Below, in pieces: positions 1 through 8,701 of a stretch of 64,000 bases of DNA. Origin of the DNA: Sphingomonas sp. (GTDB taxonomy: Bacteria > Pseudomonadota > Alphaproteobacteria > Sphingomonadales > Sphingomonadaceae); the NCBI RefSeq assembly GCF_019746665.1, contig NZ_JAIERS010000012.1, forward strand, positions 1 to 64,000. The letters run 5' to 3'. Under the pieces are notes generated by a model. It did not search any database and was not told where the DNA came from. It saw only the letters and a program-made list of their open reading frames with translations. Positions within the stretch are counted from its first letter, which is position 1. The number at the start of each line of letters is the position of its first letter. Both the position numbers and the translations under genes were made by a program.

Positions 1-606
1 GAGGTCACCACCGGGGCTTCGTTCTGGTTGGTGACCGCGATGGTCACCGGCCTGCTGCTGGTGATGCTGCCGTCGCTCGCGTGGACGACGATGCTGTAGA
101 CGTTGTCGCCATCCCGGTCGCGCGGGGTCTCGTAGTCCGGCGCCGCCTTGAACCGCACCTCGCCGGTCGTGGGGTCGATGGTGAACAGCTCGGCGTCGTC
201 ACCGCTTAGCGAGTAGGTGAGGGTGGTCCCCGCGTCGGGGTCGGTGGCTTGCGCGGTGTACACGACGCCAGCGCCGTTCTCGGTGAAGCTGGCTTGTCCG
301 GGCGAGGTCACCACCGGGGCTTCATTCTGGTTGGTGACCGCGATGGTCACCGGCTTGCTGCTGGTGATGCTCCCGTCGCTGGCATGGACGACGATGCTGT
401 AGACGTTGTCGCCATCGCGGTCGCGCGGGGTCTCGTAGTCGGGGGCGGCCTTGAACCGCACCTCGCCGGTCGCGGGGTCGATCGTGAACAGGTCGGCGTC
501 GTCGCCCGAGAGGCTGTAGGTGATGATCGCGCCGGCGTCCTGGTCGCTCGCGCGCACGACATAGACGATGCCGGCCGCATTCTCGACGACGCTCGCCTGA
601 TCGCTC
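1..606 (-). repeat. Tandem 303-bp repeat inside the adhesin gene
   Basis: The DNA from 1 recurs from 304 with only scattered mismatches, a period of 303 bp (101 codons). Each unit encodes one cadherin-like domain ending in an acidic linker of the form NQNEAPVVTS. The near-identity at DNA level indicates recent duplication or gene conversion. More copies probably follow beyond the left edge. Confidence 0.9.
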
Positions 607-1163
607 GAGCCGATCAGCGGCGCGTGGTTCGCCGGGGTTTCGGACGTGGCGGGGGCCGAGGGGCCGTGCTCGCCGCCACCAAAGGCTTCGATCGGCAAAC
701 GCGCGGCGCCCATCGCTAGATTGGCGATCGGGGCCGCGGCGGTCGCGATCGGCGGCGTATCGGTCACCGCCGCGAACCCCGTCCGCGCAGCCCGGGGCAG
801 CAGCGCGCCCACCTCGATCGGCGCGAGTACCGGCGCAGCCACGCCCCGCCCCGGCGACGCGCTGTGCGGCAGCGGATTTTCCAGCGCGGTTCCCGGAGCA
901 AGCCCCTCCAGCACCGAGACAGGCGGGCGCAGGGCGAAAGCTTTGCTGGACGTGACCGCGCCAGCGGCGGACGACCAGCTGGCTAGGCTATGCGTGCCAA
1001 GGTGCAGCAGCGTTACGTCGGGCAGGATCGAGGAGGTCACCGCGATCGGCGCGGTGTTGATGAGCCGGTTGTTCAGCCGATTTGCGCCGTCGGAAGTTTT
1101 GCCGGCGATGGTTTCCAGCATCTGCCGCGCGGTCGCGATGTCCTTTCCGTCTTGGCTGCTCAC
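1..1163 (-). CDS. Large cadherin/VCBS-repeat adhesin, N-terminal part (cut by window edge)
   Basis: A GTG start at 1163 is preceded by a GGAGG ribosome site; the frame then stays open leftward to the window edge (387 codons seen). Residues 1 to about 185 are low-complexity, Ala/Pro/Thr-rich. After that come cadherin-like tandem repeats of about 101 aa, carrying the motifs YSLSGDDA, FTIDP, TGEVRFKAAPDYE and DGDNVYSIVV. Such repeats occur in very large surface adhesins (BapA/LapA type) exported by type I secretion. The divergent exporter operon next door fits: the substrate lies beside its own transporter. No N-terminal Sec signal is seen, as expected for a type I substrate. The C-terminal secretion signal lies outside the window. 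Class confidence is high; ligand and exact architecture are unknown. Confidence 0.85.
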   Translation of the reverse strand, partial: MSSQDGKDIATARQMLETIAGKTSDGANRLNNRLINTAPIAVTSSILPDVTLLHLGTHSLASWSSAAGAVTSSKAFALRPPVSVLEGLAPGTALENPLPHSASPGRGVAAPVLAPIEVGALLPRAARTGFAAVTDTPPIATAAAPIANLAMGAARLPIEAFGGGEHGPSAPATSETPANHAPLIGSSDQASVVENAAGIVYVVRASDQDAGAIITYSLSGDDADLFTIDPATGEVRFKAAPDYETPRDRDGDNVYSIVVHASDGSITSSKPVTIAVTNQNEAPVVTSPGQASFTENGAGVVYTAQATDPDAGTTLTYSLSGDDAELFTIDPTTGEVRFKAAPDYETPRDRDGDNVYSIVVHASDGSITSSRPVTIAVTNQNEAPVVT

Positions 1164-1424
1164 GCCAGTCGCCGCCTCCCGTCATGGAGCCCGGCGCATC
1201 GCGGCCTGGCGCGATGCCGGCGGCGGCTGGGCTCCGCGCGTCCGACCCTGCCGCGAACACGCTATCCGCGTAACGATAGCGGTGGTGCCGTTAAAAATTT
1301 GCCCACGAAGCAGCCGGGGCCGGCCCGACCCGCTTTGGGCCGACGCTGGACGGATCATTAACCATTCCGCGATAGCCCCGCACCGTGGCGGCACTGACCG
1401 TCGACCATAACGGGAGCGATTGCG
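1164..1424. promoter_or_regulatory. Divergent promoter region between adhesin and its exporter operon
   Basis: These 261 bp separate the divergent starts of the adhesin (1163, leftward) and the first ABC gene (1425, rightward), so both promoters must lie here or upstream of it. The stretch around 1286-1300 is the only AT-rich part. No convincing -35/-10 pair or operator could be assigned by eye. Confidence 0.4.
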
Positions 1425-3140
1425 GTGCAAGCGGAAGCACACGCCGAGACGGGAATGACCCCGCCGACGAGCGGGTGGCGGAGCTTTGCCGATATCGCCG
1501 CTGTGATGGGCATATGGAAGCGCGGCCTGCTGCTGTCCGCGGTGGTGCTCAACATTCTGGGTCTCGCCTTGCCGCTCGCTATGTTGCAGCTGTTCGACCG
1601 GATCATTCCCAGGGCCGCGGTCGAAACGCTCGCGATGATCGTGATCGGGCTGCTGGCGGCGTTGTTGTGCGAGGCGGCGCTGCGGATCGCGCGATCGATC
1701 ATTATCGCCTGGAACGGCGCGCGCTTCGATCACAAGACCTCCACGCACCTGGTCGCCTGCCTGCTCGATGCGCCGCTGCGCGCGGTGGAAGCGCAGCCGA
1801 TCGGGGTTCACATGACGCGGATGAACAGCGTTGAGCCGGTACGCGATTTCTACAGCCAGCAGCTGGCGTTCCTGTTCGCCGATGGCATCTTCATCATCAT
1901 TTTCATGGCGTTGATGTACTACATCGCCGGCTGGTTGGTGCTCGTGCCGCTGGCGATGGTCGCGATCTATGGCGCGCTGGCTTGGGTGACCGGCGACGCG
2001 CTCCATCGGGCGCTGGTGTCGCGCAAGGAATTCGACGATCGGCGCTACAACTTCATTTTCGAGGTGTTGTCCTCGATCCATTCGGCGAAGGCGCTCGCGA
2101 TGGAGCAGGCGCTGCAGCGCCGCTACGAACGCCTGATCGCGGGCTGCGCGACGCCGGCATGGCGGGTCAATTATCTCAGCAGCCTCGCCGAGAGCTATTC
2201 GGCGAGCTTCTCGCTGGCGACCTCGATCGCGGTTGGCGCGGCGGGGGCATGGTTCGTCATCAACGACCAGATGAGCGTCGGCGCGCTCGCGGCGGTTACC
2301 ATGTTGTCGGGCCGTTCGGTCCAGCCGCTGCTGCGCGCGCTGGGGCTGTGGCACCGCTTCCAGTCGGTGCGCATCAACGTGCAGAACCTGGAGAAGGTGG
2401 TCGCGATGCCGCGCGAAAACGCGGCGGCGGCGATCGCGCTTGATCACTTCCAGTCGGCGACGGTGGCCGACGTTCACTTCGCCTATGAAGGCGCGGCGGC
2501 GCCGGTGTTCGAAGGCGTCGCGCTGTCAATCCAGCGCGGGGAAACGATCTCGATCTCGGGCGCCAACGGCAGCGGCAAGACGACCTTGATCCGTTTGCTG
2601 GCGGGCGATCTGGCGGCGGGGGTCGGCGAGATCCGCGTCAACGACCGCCCAATCGATGACTTCGATCACCAGTCGCTGCGCCGGCGGATTGCCGTCATCC
2701 CGCAGCACTGCATGTTGTTGCAGGGCACGGTGCTCGACAACCTCACCCGCTTCGACGTCGACGCCAATCTCGATCAGGCGCTCGAGCTCGCGGCCCGGCT
2801 TGGGCTCGACCGCTTCTTCGCGGCGCTGGCGGATGGCTATGAGATGCAGGTCGGCGACGGGCGCTCGCATATCCTGCCGAGCGGGGTGATCCAGCGCATC
2901 GGCATGGTGCGCGCGCTGGTCGGCCAGCCCGAGCTGATCCTGTTCGACGAAGCCAACATGTCGCTCGATCAACATGGGGACAAGCTGGTCCGTGAACTGC
3001 TGGCCTCTTACAAGCAGGACTGCGGCATCGTCATCGTCAGCTTCCGTCCCTCGCTGCTCGCGATCGCCGATCGCCATTTCGAGATCCGGGAGCGGCGGAT
3101 CCAGCCGGCCGCCGGCGTTCCCGCCGGAGGGCGGGGATGA
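1425..3140 (+). CDS. Type I secretion ABC transporter subunit (first of a pair, degenerate ATPase motifs)
   Basis: 571 aa, with an ABC exporter membrane domain (residues ~25-320) and a C-terminal nucleotide-binding domain. Walker A GANGSGKTT lies at 379-387 and Walker B carries D508 E509. Two key motifs are altered: the signature reads LPSGV (484-488) instead of LSGGQ, and the H-loop histidine is replaced by F540 (SFRPSLL). It overlaps the next ABC gene by ATGA, so the two subunits probably form a heterodimer with unequal ATP sites. The GTG start at 1425 has a GGGAG site 8 nt upstream; ATG 1455 is an alternative. It should act in the inner membrane, exporting the adjacent adhesin. Family call is firm; the substrate is inferred from position. 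Confidence 0.88.
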   Translation: MQAEAHAETGMTPPTSGWRSFADIAAVMGIWKRGLLLSAVVLNILGLALPLAMLQLFDRIIPRAAVETLAMIVIGLLAALLCEAALRIARSIIIAWNGARFDHKTSTHLVACLLDAPLRAVEAQPIGVHMTRMNSVEPVRDFYSQQLAFLFADGIFIIIFMALMYYIAGWLVLVPLAMVAIYGALAWVTGDALHRALVSRKEFDDRRYNFIFEVLSSIHSAKALAMEQALQRRYERLIAGCATPAWRVNYLSSLAESYSASFSLATSIAVGAAGAWFVINDQMSVGALAAVTMLSGRSVQPLLRALGLWHRFQSVRINVQNLEKVVAMPRENAAAAIALDHFQSATVADVHFAYEGAAAPVFEGVALSIQRGETISISGANGSGKTTLIRLLAGDLAAGVGEIRVNDRPIDDFDHQSLRRRIAVIPQHCMLLQGTVLDNLTRFDVDANLDQALELAARLGLDRFFAALADGYEMQVGDGRSHILPSGVIQRIGMVRALVGQPELILFDEANMSLDQHGDKLVRELLASYKQDCGIVIVSFRPSLLAIADRHFEIRERRIQPAAGVPAGGRG

Positions 3141-5374
3141 GCCAGAACGCGGCCGAGCCCATCGACGCGCGCGCGTTGCAGCAACAGCTGAGCGAGCGGC
3201 TGGGCGCCGAGGCGCTGCTCACCGCGGCGCCGCACCGGCTGGCGGAAACGCTATGCGGCGGCACCGGCGCCGATCTGGGCTCGCACGGGCCGTTCGCGGC
3301 GTGTTTGGTCCCGTGGCTCAGCGCGCTCGGCTGGCGCAGCCATCCCCGGGATTTGGCGGAGGCTCTACCCTACTTCGCCAAATCACTGTCGCTGACCGAT
3401 TTGCTCAACGTCCTGGCGACGCTGGGATTTGTCTGTCGTAGCACCAAGGTGCGGCGCGGCGCCGTCGACCCCCGGCTGATGCCGGCGCTGCTGGTGACGC
3501 GCGGGGGCGAGCCGCTGGTGGTGTTGGGCGAAACCGAGACCGGCTGGCGCATTTGGGACGGCGCAGGCCAGCTTGAGCGCGAGGTCGCCCCGCGCGACCT
3601 GGACGGGGTGCTCCATACCGTTGTCCGCCGCGTCGACGATCGAACCAAGGACGAGCAGCCCCATTCCCGTAGCTGGACGGCGCGGCTGTTCGGCCGGTTT
3701 GCGCCCTCGTTCCGGCAATTGCTGGCGATTTCGCTGTTCACCAACTGCATCGCGATCAGCGCCTCGTTCTTCATGATGGCAGTTTACGACAAGGTTATCC
3801 CCACCCGGAACGGCGGCACCCTGCTGTTCCTGGCGCTGGGCATGGGCGTGTTCGTGCTGGCCGACGCGGTGCTGCATCAGGTGCGCGCGCGGATCGTCGC
3901 GCATGTGGGCGCCCGGGTGGAAACGCTGGTCGCCACCGCGACCTTCCGCCAGCTGATCGAACTGCCGACCGCCGCGATCGACGGCGCGCCGGTCAGCGGC
4001 CAGATGTCGCGGCTGCGCGAGTTCGACAGCATCCGCGATCTGTTCACCGGCCCGATGGCGAGCGTGGCGCTGGAGCTGCCGTTCATTTTGCTGTTCGTGG
4101 GCGTGATCTGGTTCATCGCCGGCCCGGTCGTCTGGGTGCCGGTGGTGATGATCGCGCTCTATGGCTTGGCCGGCCTGTTGATCGAGCCGGCGCTGCGGCG
4201 CGCGCTGCGGCGGTCGTCGGTCGCGCGTGCCAAGCGCCATTCCTTCCTGATCGACATGCTCAACAACATGGCGACGGTGAAGCAGCTTTCGGTCGAGGCG
4301 CTTTGGAAGAAGCGCTTCGACGAACTTTCGGGCAACCTCGCCTATTCGCATTTCCGCGTCACCCAGCTCAGCCAGCAACTGCAAACGGTTACCCAGGCGA
4401 TCACGATGGCGGCGGGGGCGAGCGTGATCGCCTGGTCGGCGCTCCGCGTGATCGACGGCGATATGTCGCTCGGCGGCATGATCGCGACGATGACGCTGGT
4501 GTGGCGGCTGATCTCGCCGATTCACAGCCTGTTCCTGGCGCTGTTGCGGCTGGAACAGGCCAAGCTTTCCGCCAAGCAGCTCAACCACCTGATGCGCCTG
4601 CCGACCGAAACGCGCCGGCGGACGGGCCGCATCCAACGCAACATCGTCGGCGAAGTGCGCTTCGATCGCGTGAGCTTCCGCTACAGCGCCGCCGCCGATC
4701 CGGCGTTGCTGGGGGTGAGCTTCAAGGTGCCGCCCGGCTCCTTCGTCGCGATCACTGGCGGCAACAGCTCGGGCAAATCGACCTTGCTGTCGCTGATCCT
4801 GGCGTTGCACCGGCCCCAGGCGGGCGGCATCTTCATCGACGGGGTCGACATTCGCCAGTCCGACGCGGTCGCGATGCGGCGGGCGATTGGCTACGTACCC
4901 CAGAATGCCGAGCTGTTTCACGGCTCGATCCTCCAGAATCTGCGCCTGGGGAACCCGATCGCCACGCTCGAGGAAGTGGAGCAGGCCTGCGCGACAATCG
5001 GTATTCTCGACGCTATCCGCGCGCTGCCCGAAGGTTTCGACACCCATGTCGACGATCATTCGCGCGAGCGGTTCAGCGCCGGCTTGCGCCAGGGGCTGGC
5101 GATCGCGCGGGCGCTGGTGAAGCAATCGCGGCTCCTGCTGCTCGATGAATCGGCGCAGCTGCTCGATGCCGAGGCTAGCCAGGCGTTCGAGCGGATGCTG
5201 CTCAGGCTGAAGGGAAAGACCACGATCATGCTGGTGACGCACCGGCCGAGCCACATGGCGCTCGCCGATCAGATCCTCGTTCTCGAACAGGGCCAGGTTA
5301 CCGGCCTGGGAACCCCGGAGACCATCATGCCCGAATACATGGCCCGACGGATGCAGCAGGGAGCGGCAGCATGA
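3137..5374 (+). CDS. Type I secretion ABC transporter with C39-like N-terminal domain
   Basis: 745 aa. Residues 1 to about 140 resemble the peptidase-C39-like domain of RTX/bacteriocin exporters, but the Cys-Gly catalytic pair and the His of active C39 proteases are not evident. This suggests a substrate-docking C39-like domain, not a protease. The membrane domain follows (~185-480), then an NBD with Walker A GGNSSGKST (541-549), a modified signature FSAGL (646-650), Walker B D670 E671 and an intact H-loop His702. It overlaps the genes on both sides by ATGA, so the three products should be made in fixed proportion. It is the likely catalytic partner of the upstream degenerate ABC subunit. Confidence 0.9.
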   Translation: MSQNAAEPIDARALQQQLSERLGAEALLTAAPHRLAETLCGGTGADLGSHGPFAACLVPWLSALGWRSHPRDLAEALPYFAKSLSLTDLLNVLATLGFVCRSTKVRRGAVDPRLMPALLVTRGGEPLVVLGETETGWRIWDGAGQLEREVAPRDLDGVLHTVVRRVDDRTKDEQPHSRSWTARLFGRFAPSFRQLLAISLFTNCIAISASFFMMAVYDKVIPTRNGGTLLFLALGMGVFVLADAVLHQVRARIVAHVGARVETLVATATFRQLIELPTAAIDGAPVSGQMSRLREFDSIRDLFTGPMASVALELPFILLFVGVIWFIAGPVVWVPVVMIALYGLAGLLIEPALRRALRRSSVARAKRHSFLIDMLNNMATVKQLSVEALWKKRFDELSGNLAYSHFRVTQLSQQLQTVTQAITMAAGASVIAWSALRVIDGDMSLGGMIATMTLVWRLISPIHSLFLALLRLEQAKLSAKQLNHLMRLPTETRRRTGRIQRNIVGEVRFDRVSFRYSAAADPALLGVSFKVPPGSFVAITGGNSSGKSTLLSLILALHRPQAGGIFIDGVDIRQSDAVAMRRAIGYVPQNAELFHGSILQNLRLGNPIATLEEVEQACATIGILDAIRALPEGFDTHVDDHSRERFSAGLRQGLAIARALVKQSRLLLLDESAQLLDAEASQAFERMLLRLKGKTTIMLVTHRPSHMALADQILVLEQGQVTGLGTPETIMPEYMARRMQQGAAA

Positions 5375-6780
5375 ATGCTCCGGTCGACTTTTCCGACGCC
5401 CATGCGACCGCGCGGCCATTGAGCGGCATGACGACGCTCAGCCGCGTCGCCAATGTCTTTCGCGGCGAGGGTGCCGATATGACGCGCAGCCAACAGCTGT
5501 TGCCGCGCTCGATCGCGCTCGCCGAACTGCCGCCGCCCCGCGCCTCGAGCCGGGTGGTGTGGCTGGTGTCGGTCACGATCATGGCGTTCGCCGCCTGGGC
5601 GTCGCTGGTCCCGCTCGATGAGCTGGTCTCGGCGCCTGGCGAGGTGCTGCCGCGTCTGCAGGTGCAACCCGTGCAGCATCTGGAAGGCGGCATCATCGAC
5701 CGGATCGACGCGACCGACGGTGCCGAGGTGAAAAAGGGCGATCCGATCGTCACGCTGGATGGCGCGGCCGTGCTGGCCGACCTGCAGCGGGCGAAGGCGC
5801 GCCGCGATGCGCTGGCGCTCCAGTCCGATCGCCTGCTTGCGTTCAGCACCGGGCGCCGCCGCGCCGCATCGGGCACCCCGGCCGCCGATCTGGCGGCGGG
5901 CGAGGCGGTCGTGCTCTCGGCGCAGCGGGAAAGCCGTGCGGCGCAGCTCGCCGTCGCGGCGTCGCAGGCGACCGAAAAGCGCCATGAGGTGGAAGCGTTG
6001 CGCGGCCGGGAAGAAGGACTGCGCCGCCAGATCGAGCTGCTGAAACGCGAGATGGCCGCGCGCAAGCCGCTCGTCGATCGCGGGTTGATCTCTTCGCTCG
6101 CCTATCTGGCGCAGGAACGCGAATTGACCCGGCTTGAAGGTAGCCTGGCGGAAACGATCGGCGATCGCCGCCGCTCCGAAAGTTCGGTGCTGGAGGCACA
6201 GCGCAACGGGCGCGAGATCGACCAGCGGCTGCGGGCCGATGCGCTCAACGATTATGCCTCGGTCGCCGGGCAGCTCGCCCAGGCCGATCAGGAAGTGAAG
6301 CGGCTGGAAAGCCAGGCACAGCGGCTGGTGGTCCGCGCGCCGATGGCGGGTGTCGTCAAGGGTCTGACCGCGATCAGCCTGCGCCAGGTGATCGCCCCCG
6401 GCGGCGTGATCGCCGAGGTAGTGCCGCAAAGCGGGCCGATGGTCGCGATGGTGCGCGTGTCCCCGGCCGAGATCGGCCATGTCCGCGTTGGCAGCAAAGC
6501 GGTCGTCAAGGTCGCGACCTATGATTTCGCGCGCAACGGTGGGGTGAACGGTGTGGTCGATTACGTGTCGGCATCGTCGTTCGTCGATGACAAGGGCAAT
6601 AGCTATTTCAAGGCACGGTTGCGGCTGATGCACAACTATGTCGGCGCCAGGCAGCAGAATTTCGTTCTGAAGCCGGGCATGACGGTGGTCGCCGACATCA
6701 AGACAGGCTCGAAGACGCTGACCGAATATCTGTTCAAGCCGGTTTCGCGCGCGCTGGATGGCGCGTTTCACGAACGCTGA
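5371..6780 (+). CDS. HlyD-family periplasmic adaptor (membrane fusion) protein
   Basis: 469 aa. A single membrane segment near residues 60-82 is preceded by a cytoplasmic tail of about 60 residues. After it come the lipoyl/barrel-sandwich half with the HlyD hallmark LEGGIIDRI (~residue 108), a long coiled-coil hairpin (~130-310) and a C-terminal beta-barrel. The protein should link the ABC pair to an outer-membrane TolC-like channel. No TolC gene is present in the window, so the channel is encoded elsewhere. It is the last gene of the ATGA-coupled secretion operon. The family assignment is firm. Confidence 0.93.
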   Translation: MNAPVDFSDAHATARPLSGMTTLSRVANVFRGEGADMTRSQQLLPRSIALAELPPPRASSRVVWLVSVTIMAFAAWASLVPLDELVSAPGEVLPRLQVQPVQHLEGGIIDRIDATDGAEVKKGDPIVTLDGAAVLADLQRAKARRDALALQSDRLLAFSTGRRRAASGTPAADLAAGEAVVLSAQRESRAAQLAVAASQATEKRHEVEALRGREEGLRRQIELLKREMAARKPLVDRGLISSLAYLAQERELTRLEGSLAETIGDRRRSESSVLEAQRNGREIDQRLRADALNDYASVAGQLAQADQEVKRLESQAQRLVVRAPMAGVVKGLTAISLRQVIAPGGVIAEVVPQSGPMVAMVRVSPAEIGHVRVGSKAVVKVATYDFARNGGVNGVVDYVSASSFVDDKGNSYFKARLRLMHNYVGARQQNFVLKPGMTVVADIKTGSKTLTEYLFKPVSRALDGAFHER

Positions 6781-6785
6781 AGATT

Positions 6786-6801
6786 AGCGTAGGACGCTTT
6801 T
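6786..6801 (+). terminator. Weak terminator-like hairpin after the secretion operon
   Basis: AGCGT at 6786-6790 pairs with ACGCT at 6794-6798 and is followed by TTTT, 5 nt after the HlyD stop. The stem is only 5 bp, so this is tentative. Confidence 0.3.
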
Positions 6802-6886
6802 AAACCACGCCCCCTCGGCGTGCGAATACAAGGGGACGTGCTGAAGCCCGATCCGCTCGGCTAGACAGCGCGGCATTCGCCGAGTC

Positions 6887-6908
6887 GCGCCCCGCCGCCG
6901 CGGGGCGC
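6887..6908. other. GC-rich perfect stem-loop at the 3' end of the dehalogenase gene
   Basis: GCGCCCCGC (6887-6895) and GCGGGGCGC (6900-6908) form a perfect 9-bp stem with a 4-nt loop, beginning 3 bp past the dehalogenase stop codon. There is no T run on either strand, so it is more likely an mRNA 3'-end stabiliser or a factor-dependent terminator than a classical intrinsic terminator. Confidence 0.5.
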
Positions 6909-6911
6909 CGC

Positions 6912-7805
6912 TCAGCTTTCGAGCGAGGCCGCGAAGCTTCGGATGGCGGCCGCGATCTCCGCCGCGCTGTCCTCCTGCAGAAAATGCAGGCCGGGCACGG
7001 TGACTTCGCGCTGATTGGCCCAGCTCCGGCAATAATCGCGCGCGGGGCCGACCAGGATCGAGCCCGGATCGGCGTTGATGAACAGCTTCGGCGTCGGGCT
7101 GGTGCGGTGAAATTCGCCGTAGCGGCGCGCTTTTTCGACGATTTCGCGCGGCTCGCCGTCGAGCGGGATCTGGCGTGGCCAGGCGAGCATCGGCCGGCGA
7201 TCCTCGCCGCCGGCCACGAACGGACGGCGATATTCGTCCATCTCGGCCGCGCTCAGCTCGCGCATCACCGATCCGCGCAACACGCCCTCGATGAACAGGT
7301 TCTTCTCGAAGATCAGCTTTTCCCCCGCCGGCGAGCGGAACCCTTCGAAGATCGCCCGGGCGTTTTCGGGCCAGTGCGTCCAGGTCATCGGCGTGACGAT
7401 CGCCTCCATATAGACGATCCCGCTCACCCGGTCGGCATGATCCATCGCCCATTGCAGGCCGAGCGAGGAACCCCAGTCATGGATGACGAGCAGGATATCG
7501 TCGCCCAGATCGAGTTGATCCCACAGCGCGCTCAGATGGGCATAATGCACGTCCCAGCTGTAGCGGGCGTCGCCTTCGCCGGAGATCTTTTCGGAATCGC
7601 CCATGCCGATCAGGTCGCACGCGACGAGCCGCCCAAGCCCCTCGCAGCCGCGCATGATGTTGCGCCACAGATAGCTGGAAGTCGGGTTGCCGTGCTGGAA
7701 GACGACCGAGCGGCCGCTCCCCTCGTCGATATAGGCCATCTGGCGGCCCAGCACGTCTCGGGTCCGCTTGGCGGCGAAGGGTTGTTCTGACAGGGGGATG
7801 GTCAT
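6912..7805 (-). CDS. dhaA: Haloalkane dehalogenase (LinB/HLD-II-like)
   Basis: 297 aa alpha/beta hydrolase that hydrolyses carbon-halogen bonds in haloalkanes to alcohols. The sequence tracks LinB closely: HGNPTSSYLW (halide-binding Asn40), nucleophile Asp110 with halide-binding Trp111 in HDWGSSLG, Glu134 in YMEAI and catalytic His274 in GLHFLQED. All positions of an HLD-II catalytic pentad are present. ATG 7805 was chosen because GGAG lies 9 nt upstream and the N-terminus aligns with LinB; ATG 7820 is also in frame. It is the last gene of a leftward operon with a crotonase, SDR and acyl-CoA dehydrogenase. No signal peptide, so cytoplasmic. The natural substrate may not be xenobiotic. Confidence 0.92.
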   Translation of the reverse strand: MTIPLSEQPFAAKRTRDVLGRQMAYIDEGSGRSVVFQHGNPTSSYLWRNIMRGCEGLGRLVACDLIGMGDSEKISGEGDARYSWDVHYAHLSALWDQLDLGDDILLVIHDWGSSLGLQWAMDHADRVSGIVYMEAIVTPMTWTHWPENARAIFEGFRSPAGEKLIFEKNLFIEGVLRGSVMRELSAAEMDEYRRPFVAGGEDRRPMLAWPRQIPLDGEPREIVEKARRYGEFHRTSPTPKLFINADPGSILVGPARDYCRSWANQREVTVPGLHFLQEDSAAEIAAAIRSFAASLES

Positions 7806-7872
7806 CGCGATGATCTCCATGATCCGATTAACGCGCGCACGGCTGTAGCGTACGCTTCAATCGCGACCCGCG

Positions 7873-8658
7873 CTAGCGGCCCTGGAACACGGCGGGGCGG
7901 CGCTGCATGAACGACATGATCCCCTCGGCCGCATCGGCGCTGCCCATCACCCGGTCGCGCACGGTCGCCACCGCCGCGATCGCCGCCTGCTCGCCACCCT
8001 CGATATATTTGCGTCCCGCCTCCTTGGTCACCTGGATGCCGAGCGGCGCGTTGGCGACGATCGTCCGCGCCAGCGTCATCGCGCGCTCCACCTGCGTACC
8101 GGCCGGCACCACTTCCTGCACCAGCCCGATCCGATAGGCCTCCTGCGCGCCGAACTCGTCGCACAGGAACAGGTGGTACATGGCATTCCCCCAGCCGGCG
8201 CGGGTGATGTAGCGGAAATGCGCGCCGCCCAAGGGCGCGATGCCGCGCTTCGATTCCATCTGGCAGAAGCGGCTGTCATCGGCGGCGACGACGATGTCTC
8301 CCGCCAGCGCCAGTTCGATGCCGATGGTGAAGCAGATGCCTTGCACCGCCGTCACGATCGGCTTGCGGCACTGGTTCTTCAGCCCGAACGGATCGATCTG
8401 CCCCTCGGCGAGCGGCTTGGCGGTGGCGCCGGGACCGAAGAATTTGGGCATGTCGAGCCCGGCGGTGAAATGCTCGCCCTCGGCGCACAGCACGCCCGCC
8501 CACAGCGCATCGTCCTGGTCGAGCAGCGTCAGCGCGGCGGCGAGCTGCTCCATCATCTCGGGAATGAAGGCGTTCTTCTTGGCGGGATTGTCGATGATGA
8601 TCTTCAGAATGTGATCGTGGCGCTCGTGGCGTACCTGCGCGGCGCTTTGCTCGGTCAT
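7873..8658 (-). CDS. Enoyl-CoA hydratase/isomerase family protein (crotonase)
   Basis: 261 aa, the usual size for a crotonase. The oxyanion-hole strands are recognisable (AGLDMPKFF; VQGICFTIGIELALAGD), and acidic residues stand at both positions used for water addition (GIE and QME). It should hydrate or isomerise an enoyl-CoA in the cytoplasm. ATG 8658 has the strong site AAGGAGAGAG just upstream. It lies 43 bp downstream of the SDR gene and 67 bp upstream of the dehalogenase, so the four genes look like one catabolic operon. The exact acyl-CoA substrate cannot be told from sequence. Confidence 0.88.
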   Translation of the reverse strand: MTEQSAAQVRHERHDHILKIIIDNPAKKNAFIPEMMEQLAAALTLLDQDDALWAGVLCAEGEHFTAGLDMPKFFGPGATAKPLAEGQIDPFGLKNQCRKPIVTAVQGICFTIGIELALAGDIVVAADDSRFCQMESKRGIAPLGGAHFRYITRAGWGNAMYHLFLCDEFGAQEAYRIGLVQEVVPAGTQVERAMTLARTIVANAPLGIQVTKEAGRKYIEGGEQAAIAAVATVRDRVMGSADAAEGIMSFMQRRPAVFQGR

Positions 8659-8701
8659 GGCCGTCTCTCTCCTTGTTGTCGGTGGTAGGGGCAGGGGGGT
8701 G

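Noticed and set aside
1-606. Considered as a CRISPR or non-coding satellite because of the 303-bp direct repeat
   Set aside because: The period is a multiple of three and each unit encodes a cadherin-like domain; far too long for CRISPR repeats.
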